Shown here: in pieces, positions 11,101 through 21,700 of the stretch
Layout: the number at the start of each line of letters is the position of its first letter
How positions within the stretch are numbered: position 1 is the stretch's first letter
Source: Albula goreensis
Lineage: Eukaryota > Chordata > Actinopteri > Albuliformes > Albulidae
Length of the DNA: 64,000 nucleotides
Reading direction: 5' to 3'
Assembly (NCBI GenBank): GCA_022829145.1
Contig: CM040747.1
Span: 35,604,052-35,668,051 of the forward strand
Made by a program: the position numbers and the translations under genes
Notes under the pieces: generated by a model
Told to the model about the DNA's origin: nothing
The model's database searches: none
Seen by the model: the letters and a program-made list of their open reading frames with translations, nothing else

Positions 11101-12900
11101 TGGAACATATTTAAAACGATTATTCAGGATGTACAGTGTAAATTCATTCCGCAACTGCGAAAAGGGAAGCTGAAAAATAAGCATCTGCAGTGGATGAATA
11201 AGGCATTACATGATAGTTTGAAACATAAAAGGAAACTATTTCGAAAATTCAAGTTAGACAGCTCAGAGACAAACAAGATTGAATACAGTAAAATGCAAGC
11301 TCAAGTTAAGAAAGAAATAAGGGAAGCTAAAAGGCGTTTGGAAAGACAGATTGCGCTAGATGCAAAGAGCAACCCTACATGCTTTTTTCAATACTACAGT
11401 CGAAAAAGGATAGTTATAGACAAAATAAGAGGTTTAAAAACAAGGATGGACGTATGGTTTATGATAACAAGGCTATTGCTGATACCCTAAACAACTACTT
11501 TGTGGAGAGTTTCACTAGCGAAGTGTTTTCTCATATGCCTTCAGGTGCATTCAGTTCTCAGAGTCTTATGGAGGAAAATGATGCAGAAGTACTAGATAAA
11601 CTTCAAAAACTTAAACAAATAAGGCACCAGGTCCTGATGTAATATTTCCAAGAGTCCTCAGGGAACTAGCGGAAGAGGTCTACAAACCTCTGACAGTTAT
11701 TTTTAAGCAATCTCTTAAAACTGGAGAAATACCAGATGACTGGAAGCAAGGCAGTGTAGTACCAGAAACAGTACAACAATGGAGACCGGACTAATCCAGG
11801 AAATGATAGGCCTGTCAGCTTAACTTGTATCACTTGTAAATTACTGAAATCCATCATTAGGGACAATTTGGAATTATTCCTTGAACAAAATGGTATCTTA
11901 AATGATAGCCAGCATGATTTTCGCAGAGGGAGGTCATGCTTAACAAACCTCCCGGACTTTTTTGAGGAAGCTACAGCATGTTTAGATGCAAACCAAGCTT
12001 ATGACATTATCTATCTAGACTTCCAAAAGGCATTCGACAAAGTTCCGCATGAGAGGCTCATAGTGAAAATGAAATCTGCAGGCATATCAGGAGCTATCAC
12101 TGAATGAGTTCGAAGTTGGCTGACTGGTAGAAAGCAGAGTGTAACTGTTGGAGGAATTGTATCAGAGCAGGGTCCTGTAAGAAGTGAATTCCCGCAGGGA
12201 TCGGTGTTGGGGTCTTTGCTTTTCCTTATTTACATAAACAATCTTTTTTTTTGATTTGCAGATGACACAAAACTAGGGGGTCTAGCCAACAGTTTAGAAT
12301 CAACTAAGGTAACACAAGAAGACCTAAACAGCATCCATAAGTAGGCAGATACCTGGCAGATGACATGCAACTTAGCTAAATGTAACGTCTTGCATGTGGG
12401 AAATAAGAATCTTAGACAAGACTACTTCATGGGAGGAAGTAAACTAGAATGTGCTCGATCTGAAAAAGACTTGGGAGTAATAGTTGACCAAAGCTTAACA
12501 GGATCTAGACAGTGTGCTGTAGCAGTAAAAAAGGCCAACAGGATGCTGGGATATATAGCCAAAAGTATTGATTATAAATTTAAGGAGGTTATATTAAAAT
12601 TATACAATGCTTTAGTCAGACCCCACTTGGAATACTGTGTGCAGTTCTGGGCACCGCACAATAAGAAAGATATTGAGGCTCTTGAAAAAATACAAAGGTG
12701 AGCAACTAAATTAGTTCCTGGCATGAAATATAAAAGCTACGAGGCAAGACTCAAGTTACTGAACCTATTTAGACTCAGTAAGAGGAGACTAAGGGGTGAT
12801 TTAATAGGTTTTTAAATTTATAAAAGGACTCAACAAGGTTAACTACAATACATTTTTTAAAGTGAATTCAGTCTGTAAGACAAGGGGACATAAATGGACA
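11101..12900 (+). pseudogene. CR1 ORF2 reverse transcriptase and C-terminal region
   Basis: Pieces follow in order. MWNIFKTIIQDVQCKFIPQL...NKHLQWMNKAL (11100-11220) is the linker. HDFRRGRSCLTNLPDFFEEA and YLDFQKAFDKVPHERLI (11910-12060) are reverse transcriptase. FADDTK is encoded near 12255-12275 but in a shifted frame. NRMLGYIAKSIDYKFKEVIL and LEYCVQFWAPHNKKDIEALE (12540-12690) are the thumb and C-terminal part. At least four frame changes or stops separate them. It is a plain LINE relic. Confidence 0.88.
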
Positions 12901-13109
12901 CTAGTTAAGAGTAAGTTCCGCACTGATATAAGGAAGTATTATTTTACACAAAGAGTTATCAATACATGGAATAGGTTGCCAGGTCATGTAGGTGAGGCAG
13001 AAAACCTTGCAAGTCCAGACTTGTTGCAGTTTTGGATACTCTTTAAATTTGGATGGCGAGCTTTGTTGGGCCAAATGGTGTGTTCTAGTCATAATATGTT
13101 CTTAAAATG

Positions 13110-13970
13110 ACAACAAAAACAAATCAGGCTAAGTAGCTACAGACATTACATTCCCTCCAATTTTACTGTTTTTCTGTAGTAATGGTAATATCACTTCAAC
13201 TTTATACTGCTAATCAAAATCAAGTTTTTAAACTGTTCAGGGTGACTCTTTGCAGTCTTTTATGTTGAAGCATAATTGTGAAAATATGTCAGTGGGTGCC
13301 TGCTTTTGCCAGTGTGGCCCATGTCCTGTTGAAATCCTTGGTGCTTTTTTCTGCAAGACAGTCTTTATTTTGTGATTAGTTTGGCAGGTTTCTCTGCATG
13401 CATGGATGAGGGTGCACAAATGGCCTCTTTCATGATTCTGTTCTTTACAACATGATGCAAATTGAAAGGATTAGTCTCACTGATTAATTCAGTATTTTAC
13501 ATGTTAGGACCATAATATACAAGACAATACAGTAATACTTACAATACTTACAATACCATTACACCAAGTCTTTCCTTTAGAAATATGGTGTCACATATAC
13601 AATTGCAGTTTTTCTTGATCGCTAAGACACATTTCTTGAAATTATGCTCCATTTCCCAAAACTTTAAACAAAATTGCAAAACTGCACACTTATCTCCATG
13701 TCAAAACCAAACTGTCCAATCAAAATCATGTAATCTTACATCTAAACCAAACTTCTTCTGCCTTCAGACAACATCACACAATAGCCACCAAATACACATA
13801 CACTGCAAAATGGTCATTACACATCAGTGATATAAATTCAAACCACTTCTGTAAAAAACCTTCCTGCAATGAATAACGGTGCTGGTGGCTTTTTCCCCTG
13901 GAAAAAAAACTCTTTACATTATGAACACAGAAAAAAATCCCTCAATGTACTGCAGTACACTGAACTATTG
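13110..13970. other. No gene seen
   Basis: AT-rich DNA after the CR1 3' end. Only short chance frames are present and no family was recognised. Confidence 0.5.
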
Positions 13971-13971
13971 A

Positions 13972-14030
13972 GTTGTATGTTGCTCTGGATAAGAGCACCT
14001 GGAAAATACCTATAATGTAATGTAAACTGA
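13972..14030 (+). repeat. Fish LINE/SINE-type 3' tail
   Basis: TTGCTCTGGATAAGAGCACC followed by TAATGTAATG is the same tail motif found, reverse-complemented, at the end of the L2-like fragment near 7197-7245. Here it stands without a recognisable LINE body, so it is a short tail insertion or a SINE remnant. Confidence 0.6.
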
Positions 14031-14164
14031 AACTGAGTGACAAAGTAAATGTACTGTAATCATATGCAACTAATAAAAAACATAGACTGCAGTAAAATAA
14101 TTTCCACCTCTCCAAATATAAACTAATGAAAATAAACAGTTTGTACATAAAGAAATTGCATCTA

Positions 14165-14880
14165 TTCTGCCTCAGCATCCTGTTTCGGGTCAGAGATTCT
14201 CATCAGTATCACAGGCAATGTTATCCTTAGCCAGGCAGCGGGGGGAAAAAAAAACTTTGTATGCCTTATCCACCCCTGCAAGCCTCAACCATAGTATCTG
14301 AAGTTTCCACCATTGCTTGGAGGGCGTGAACATGGATGCACGGGTCTAGGTTATAGACATTCTACCACCATGCCAAAAAAACCTTCTCTTTGGGATTTAG
14401 GAAGGGAAAAAAAGGGAGAAAGATGTTGCTGAAACTTGGGTTATCACTGAACCAGTCACGAACCAGAGCAGCCAGGTGGAAACTGTAATTGTCCCAAATG
14501 ACAACATAGAGTGACTGCTCTGGTTGTACTGGCTCCCTGTGGTCTAGTCAATATACATAATCATGTAGACTGCTGAAGGTCCGGATTATAAAGGCTGCTG
14601 GGAAGTGACTCAGATTCACTTTTTGCTCAGCTTCCCTTGTTGGCATCCCATGAACAAAGACATGGTCATCTAGATTTGCATGGATCTCATCAGCAACATC
14701 CTTGCTCTTGCCCTTCCACTTACTCCTTCTCCTCCTCTTCCTCTACCTCTCACGTGTCTTCTTCATCCTCTTCATCTTCCTTCGGTTCTTTCTGGACATT
14801 AACTGGCCCTTTCCCTCCTGAGTTACTGAATTGTGTGGGAACAATTTTAACTCTTTGGGGGGAATTCTGACTTGGAAGTG
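14165..14880 (-). pseudogene. IS630/Tc1-type DDE transposase relic
   Basis: The minus-strand translation contains YVVIWDNYSFHLAALVRDWF (about 14510-14450), a DDE-superfamily endonuclease motif of a common fish IS630/Tc1-like transposase. After it come pieces like GWIRHTKFFF and CLAKDNIACDTDE (14270-14190). Before it lies an acidic/Arg-rich stretch and HVFVHGMP, matching the N-terminal helix-turn-helix entry of that family. Stops, frameshifts and internal losses separate the pieces, so it is dead. No terminal inverted repeats were identified. Confidence 0.65.
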
Positions 14881-14945
14881 ATCAGCATTTTTACTGTGGA
14901 AGTAGTTAAGCGGAAAATGCTTATTCGTAGTGTGATCTGACTAAT

Positions 14946-15528
14946 GTGGCCATGTTCCAATACTTTTTCTTGTCTCCTCCTTTCCTCCACTCGTTTCCTT
15001 TCCTACCCAGGGAATATGCCGGAAGTATGTGGAGGAAAGGAGGGGAGGAAATGAGTGGAGTAAAGGAGGAAAAGAGGAGATGAATCAAAAATTGGAACAG
15101 TTAATCCGATTTGCCCGTCATCAAAATCGACGTCGGCTATTGATGAAGTAATAATTTTGACTGACTCTGAGGATACCAAAGCCAATCATGCTTGAACGCC
15201 ACCAGCCCTTTTCTTCATTAAAATACAAATGTCAGTTTCTCGCATTCTGCTCATGATGTAACATAAGCATTTGCACAAGCAATAAATAAACTTACTGCAA
15301 CATAAACTCACACAATTTTACATTTGTAAAATTACCATTTGTATCTGAAAAATGTGAATATATTGTGTCAATGTGGCTATGTTTGAAAACACAAAACAAA
15401 AAGGAGGAAAGGAGGAGGCGAGATTTCATTTTGGAACAGTGGAGGGAAGGATGACACACAGTTTACGGGGCATGGAGGAAAGGAGGGGAGGAAAGGAGGA
15501 GACAAATTTGAATATTGGAATGCAGCCC
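14946..15528. mobile_element. MITE-like element with purine-rich interior
   Basis: The left edge (about 14946, ...GTTCCAATAC) and right edge (ATATTGGAATGCAGCCC, 15512-15528) look like inverted termini of a GGG-TGCATTCCAATA type. The interior has repeated GGAGGAAAGGAGG blocks. A related copy starts at 56358 (GGGTGCATTCCGATAC) and shares a long block including AATCCGAT(T/C)(T/C)GCCCGTCATC. No transposase is seen, so it is probably a non-autonomous DNA transposon of unassigned superfamily. Confidence 0.55.
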
Positions 15529-15529
15529 G

Positions 15530-17370
15530 CATCTCCTGACAGTCTTCAAAATTGGTCAAGACGAAAAGAGCACGGTGACGTTTTCATGTGAGACAAACTG
15601 CCTATCTTGTAATTTGATAAATTCCAAGATTCCAAGACGTTTTAACTGATTAACTTGCGTAACCCTGTTGCATTTCTGTTTTGTGTCACCATCCTTGATT
15701 AAATTGAGTACCATCTCAGCTTTTTACTTTAGGTTAGCATAATGTTTCATTGGAATTTAGGTGAATGATGTAAATGACATCATTGAGGTTTGATAAACAA
15801 TGAAGGTTTAATTAACTGACATACAATGTTTACAGTGCGATTTAACGTTGAACGATAAATACTACTTGATATCATATTTTATTATTTATTAAGTATCTAA
15901 GGTGAATAATGAATTTGCTCAAGAGTTAATTTTACTTGACCTGATGATGCCATCTGTATTGACATTTAGTAAGTTTTGAGATAATGGGTTCACTGAGTTA
16001 AAAAAAGCACAACTCTCCAAAACCGTCGATGAGTGTCTATTTATATGAAATGTGCATACTGAGGAACACGGACCAAAACGCAACCATGCATTTAAAATTC
16101 AAGAACTTAATTGTTGGCGATGGTAAGGGCAGTACTTTTACGTCTGCCTGTTATCCAGAAATAATTTAAATGATTTCAACAGTTATCCTACTCCATGCAA
16201 TATGGTAACACTGAAAAAAAATGTAATATCAAAGTCTGATCCATAGGATTGCACAACTTAATACAGGATTGTGAGGTGCGTAGGCTACGCACCCTGAAAA
16301 TCCACTTAAGTCAAAGTCTGAATCCAAGAAGAGGGCATTTTCATGAGAAATTCCCCAATTTCTATGAAACTCCACCCCAAATGCAGAAGTCTCCTAAACA
16401 TGCTTAAAGGTTCAAGGTCAGAATATGGACAGACTGAAAAGGTATTTCAATGTATTTGCATGGAGAGTTTTTCACTAAGAGTTCATCAATTCTGAATCGT
16501 GTGTGAAAACAGGAATAGTGTTTAAAGTTGTGGGAAATGGGTCTGTCTTTTGGTAACTGGCATTATGGTTTGGGACATTTATAACTATATGTAATAGACT
16601 TAGGAACAGTGTTATCGTTCATCTTACTTTGTATCCTATTTTCATAATAATAATTGATTAGTGACAATGTTGATTCATGTTCTTCTTCTTAATAATAATA
16701 ATCATGATAATAATCTAAAATAAATAGTCCTGTATCCTCAGAGTCCAGGGCTTTCATATAAAGCCAAAGTAGAATTATTTGTTCAAAATTTAGAATGTCT
16801 GAAAATCATATCAAACACAAACCACACCAAATCACCATGTGTTCATTTCCGTAGACTATATCAATACTTAATTACCACCTAATTTACAGCATAAAGATCA
16901 CTATCGTTGCATCAATGGATTAATTTGTTATCAGTTGTATTCTTTTGTAACATTATTTTAAGCAAAATAACATGTTATTCCGATAATGAAACCATTCAAA
17001 ATCTTGCTAACCATAAACTGGTAGTTTAAATAAGTAAAACTATCTTGCTGAATTTAACATTAAGTAATTTTGGATAGAATGCAATAATGAAGATGTAATC
17101 CCTTCTAACATCATGGTTTACCAGAAATGTAGTGTTACTGGATAATCTTGAAACCTATGTTTTTTAATCAAAAGTAGAAATATAGCAATAATAGTTTATT
17201 GTCAGGCTGCTATTTCCATTTCTTTTACTTCCTGCTTAATGTGAAACACTTGTTTCAACATAGTTTTCGGCATTTCTATGAGGGACTTCTATTTTGACTT
17301 GTTCTGACACAGATCGCTACGAAATTCTGGGCAACTGTTGCTTCACATTGCCCTTCCTGCATTTACATCA
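15530..17370. other. No gene seen upstream of NAGA
   Basis: AT-rich intergenic DNA with only short chance frames. No repeat family was recognised. Confidence 0.5.
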
Positions 17371-17376
17371 TAAGAC

Positions 17377-17418
17377 TCACATGATTGCAGTCACATGACA
17401 CAGCTCTGGGTCATATGA
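17377..17418. promoter_or_regulatory. Cluster of TFE/MITF-type E-boxes upstream of NAGA
   Basis: Within 42 bp lie TCACATGA (17377-17384), GTCACATGAC (17390-17399) and TCATATGA (17411-17418). GTCACATGAC differs at one base from the CLEAR consensus GTCACGTGAC bound by TFEB/TFE3 at lysosomal genes. TCACATGA is the M-box form bound by MITF-family factors. NAGA encodes a lysosomal enzyme, so control by this family is plausible. Binding is inferred from motifs only. Confidence 0.45.
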
Positions 17419-17424
17419 CCTACC

Positions 17425-17512
17425 CCCTCACTGTCACTGCAGGCAGATAGACAGCAGTGTGAATGAGGAAGCTGAGAGACAGTCACAATTGCAGCAGCTG
17501 TACACACATTCA
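17425..17512 (+). other. Candidate NAGA 5' untranslated exon
   Basis: The sequence downstream of the E-box cluster ends at 17512 followed by a good donor (CA|GTAAGA, GT at 17513-17514). The first coding exon is preceded by a pyrimidine tract and AG at 18603-18604, which implies an upstream non-coding exon. This is the best-placed candidate, but the transcription start is a guess and other donors in the 1.1-kb gap could be used. Confidence 0.3.
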
Positions 17513-18606
17513 GTAAGATCAGTAACTACTTTTCTCTCAAAGGTTATTTTTCATTTCTATATCTGGTTTGTGTTTGTTCACAAGTCTTGATTACATTATT
17601 CTGTTGTGTTAGGGCACAGGTATGTTTGTCTAATCAGTGACTTTATATGTAAAGATGGTATGTTTTAGGTATATTGCCATATTGGTTTTATATTTTCAAT
17701 AATATGTTCAGTGTGGAATCAGCTTTTATGCAGTGCATTATACTGATACAGGGCATTTCATCCATAGTGAACACATATACACTCAGATTGGAAAATTGTT
17801 TTACTGTGTAGACTGAAATGAACAGATACTTTTACTACCACAAAAATGTTTAAAATGTAATTTATACAACTTTTCAATCATTTTATCTTTTTTCATTGAA
17901 TATACACTTTGGGTTGAAAAGTCTGTATGAGAGGTGCTGCATTAAGATAGTTTTTGTCATGTATTATTTCCCTGGTGCTGGGATTGTACACTGCACAGTT
18001 CTGTTAATTGTTGATTTGAACATATTTATTTACGTGGCTACAGGATGTCCATGTCACTGTTTTTAAGACTAGTCTTGATTGGTTTACTGTTTTGTCTATA
18101 TACACTGTTTGCCCAGAGAATTCCTGTTTGAGAAAATATGATGACGAGAGCATTCCCTTAATATTTTATTGTTGCATAGAAATTTTGTCAAAGTCACAGA
18201 CAAGTTTTTCAGACATCCAGTCTCCCACTATTGTGTGAGTCTCCTGCACCTCCTTCTTTTCTTTGCTTGTGCACCTCCTGCTCTCCTGCACCTGTACTTT
18301 CTGCACCTCCAGCTCCTCTGCTGTGCAAGTTGTGAGCAATCACTCTAGTATTGGGCTGCGTAGGTGACTCTGTTTGATACAGAAAGTTAGTTGACTGCAT
18401 TTGAGTCCATAGTAACTATTTTGGTAAGGGTGTGCCACTTTACAGCAAACACTACCCTGACAGCTTAAATTACCAGTCCCTTGTGTAAACGCAGTCATGT
18501 GCTTTCTGGCTTTTGTCCAGGCTAGGTGAGGGTTGAGGTCTGTGCAGGTAGGCAGTGTGGGGAGTGTGAAAGTTATGTTCTCTTTCTCCCTTGTTTACCA
18601 CTAGGA

Positions 18607-18761
18607 ATGACCTCACCATGGGTGGTTTTTCTACTGGCACTCTCTGCAGCCACCTCTGCTCTGGACAATGGTTTAATGAGGACCCCCCCCATGGGCTGGC
18701 TGGCATGGGAGCGGTTTCGCTGTGATATTGACTGTGAAAATGACCCCAAGAACTGCATCAG
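18607..18761 (+). CDS. naga: NAGA coding exon 1
   Basis: Encodes residues 1-51 plus two bases: signal peptide [18 protein letters not shown], then [19 protein letters not shown] and the CDIDC cysteines. The start at 18607 is chosen because a pyrimidine-rich tract ending in CACTAG (18599-18604) forms an acceptor two bases before the ATG. An in-frame upstream ATG at 18526 would lie in the intron and would bury the signal peptide. The donor is CAG|GTAAAT. Confidence 0.93.
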
Positions 18762-21700
18762 GTAAATAGCATGAAGCAGAGAATGACAGAGAGATGGAGA
18801 CGGAGTAAGAGGAGAAAAATATGGAATAAGAGGGATAGGAGAGTGGCGAAATACAGGGTGACCACTTTTTGTATGTCGGTATATTCACTGTTATTTGTCA
18901 TACTTTACATATTTTGTTATATGTGTTGGTTTGGAAATATTATTATGGTTGTCCTGCCAATAAAGCAGAGAGAGTGTGAATTTTGAACAAAGCATATGTC
19001 TACAAAGACACATTTCACATAAAGAAGAGCAGGAAAACCTTTTTTTTAAATAGGATCAGAGCCTCCAAACTGGCTGTCACAGGTGGAGCATTAACACAGT
19101 TTAGCAAAAAAAAAAAAAAAAAACACTGACGGCTCACGTTCTCACACTAGAGCTTCGTATGCTCCACACCTAAGACACCTCATAGACATCAGTGTGATAC
19201 TCACAACCACACCCAGCTTGAGGCAGTAAGGCCAAAGTACTTGAACAAATGTCCCACCCTGTGTACCATGCTGTTTGGAGCACACTTAAATCACTTAAAT
19301 GGAGTTTTGGTAAAACATAGTTTGGGAGAATCATTTTCGGATAACCCCTTTCAATCTATTCCCAGTCTCCCCACAAGTATAAAAGCGCCAGGTGCCTCAT
19401 TTCCCATTGTGCTCTGCATCTCTGGCACACACCCCCTTCCCCATCTCCACCTTCCCCTGTGACTCCTACCTCTTCGGGGTGCTCTTCTCCTTGAGAACAG
19501 CTCACACTGCCCCCAGGACTCCAAGCCCAAACCAGTTCATAACCACCCTCAATAAATGTTTCCAAACCTTTCTACTGTCCAAAAATGTTTCTCCTGAAAC
19601 CAACAATAAATCCACTGGCTCACTTGCCACAGTCATTCCTCCTGTGTGCGTGTGTGTGTGTTAAAATATATTTTGGTGTTGGCAGAAAACAACACTATGT
19701 TCATAACATAACAACAAATGTTCGTAACGACAGTGTTATTGGTTATTGAATTAAAACTGTTAAAATCATATTTAAGCCTTGCCAGTTTTGTTTTTTTTTT
19801 TTAAGATACATAACTAAAGATAATAAACAGTAAAACTATAGCTCCCACTACACCCATATCTGACATCATCAGATGAGGCACACACCCTGTGAGACTCCTC
19901 ATCTGTGAGATTTCCTCATCAATACACCAAATCTATGAGACAAACTCATACATATATTCAGACATTCAGTTTGAATGCCCTTAGCCCTTATATCCCTTAT
20001 GTATCATCAGAGGTGATCCCTATTGGAATGATTTAAGACCAGTGTCTACAGTTCATTTGAATGAATTTGTATATGCCTTGTTGTTCCATACTCACCCATA
20101 CTTACACTCTGTTAAGGTGACCCCCAAGTATCAACAGCCTCTGCCTTGAGGCCTACACTGCAGCTGATGTGTTCAACCCATATTCTGTGTTTATGCAGTA
20201 TCTGCAATAGCTTGCATGTTGTTTCTGTATCTGTAGTAGTTATGGGTGTGCGTGTGTATCTGCAGTGAGAATCTGTTCAGGGACATGGCTGACAGGCTAG
20301 CTGAGGATGGGTGGAGGGAGCTGGGATATGTGTACATCAACATTGATGACTGCTGGGCATCCAAGCAAAGGGACTCCCAGGGCCGCCTGCAACCAGATCC
20401 ACAAAGGTACTCACCACTGTTAATGACAAATAATGAAAACAGAAACGGAAATAACGAGGACAATGATTTCATAAATTTGTATTGTTGCTATTAAGGTAGA
20501 GCCACCATAGGTGCGTATACATCAAGTAAGAGTATGTACAAGGGATGGAAATGGAAATTAGTTAAGAGTAAGTTCCGCTCTGATATAATGAAGTATTATT
20601 TCACACAAAGAGTTATCAATACATGGAATAGGTTGCCAGGTCATGTAGTTGAGGCAGAGACCCTTGCTGTGTTCAAGGTCGGACTTTACGAAGTCTTGGA
20701 TCTTTCATAGCTGGCAAGCTTAGTGGGGCTGAATGGCCTGTTCTCATCATCACATGTTCTTATGTATTGATTACTCATAAAATGTAATCTGATCTTCTTC
20801 AAACACATTTTTTAACACCTTTGACAGGTGTGAATGGGTGCAGAGTGGGAATTTCTCTCCAATGCAAACTAGCGGGAGTCTGACCTCTAATGCTATTGCT
20901 TGTACATTGTTTCTGATTACTACTGTATTTACTAGGGCTGCCCCTGACAAAAGATTTTCCTAGTTGACTAGTAGTCATTAGTTCAAGCCATTAGTTGACT
21001 AGTTATCACACATTTTTTATTAATTTATTTCAACACAGTACAACATCACATAAATTATGAACTTAAAACACCAACACAATAACCCTATTAAACACATGGT
21101 AAATAAAAAACAACATTTTGCTAAAACACTAAATTGAAACTGAATCTACCTTTGTTCAGTCCTCCAATTATATATTAATTTCATTGTTCATTCTGTCTGA
21201 TGCCTTTCATCAGTGGCCATCAGCATGGGTATCTCCTGCACGGGTCCTGTTTTGTAGACCACCCCCGCCTCGTATCCGCAGTACTTAACACTGCAACTGA
21301 CCTGCTACCCGACATTAGCACTAATTTAATGCCGTACCCGACTGACCTGTTCAACATTTTATTTTAAATAATGCAAAACATTACAATAACGTAGCTACAC
21401 CAGGTTCCCAAAAAATTTTATTTGCTCACTTAAGCAATATTTATTAAATGACATAAACACCAGGACTGCCTATTCATAGAAGAATAGCCTGCCTTTTTAG
21501 TGCAATGTTGGTGACAATCAGAAGAAAATAAGAATGTCCATGGTTTTTTCAAATAAAAAAACAGCCTGATCTATTTCATCTGCAGCCCACCCATGCACTA
21601 CAAATTCCCGACCGCATCTGTAAATCTTTGTTAATATTTTTTCACCCATTTTGGATGATTTCCTGCCCAACATAGTCTAAGAACTTTCTAATGACAAGAT

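Larger units (their letters stand above)
10166..13109 (+). mobile_element. CR1 LINE, 5'-truncated copy 1
   Basis: A CR1-clade LINE lies on the + strand with the ORF2 endonuclease first (FLCLNARSIKNKVLDLEA at about 10280-10335), then reverse transcriptase, then the CR1 C-terminal region (RPHLEYCVQFWAPHNKKDI, about 12617-12675). It ends in a CR1-type 3' tail (ATATGTTCTTAAAATG). It matches the minus-strand copy at 50.8-53.6 kb closely along its whole length, but begins within ORF2 and lacks ORF1. Frames are interrupted many times by stops and small indels, so it is inactive. Confidence 0.92.

Noticed and set aside
14637-14870. Ser-rich 77-codon + strand frame
   Set aside because: It is the opposite strand of the acidic/Arg-rich part of the transposase relic.
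18526-18606. Upstream in-frame ATG as the NAGA start
   Set aside because: It lies before a good pyrimidine tract and AG acceptor and would put about 27 polar residues before the signal peptide.
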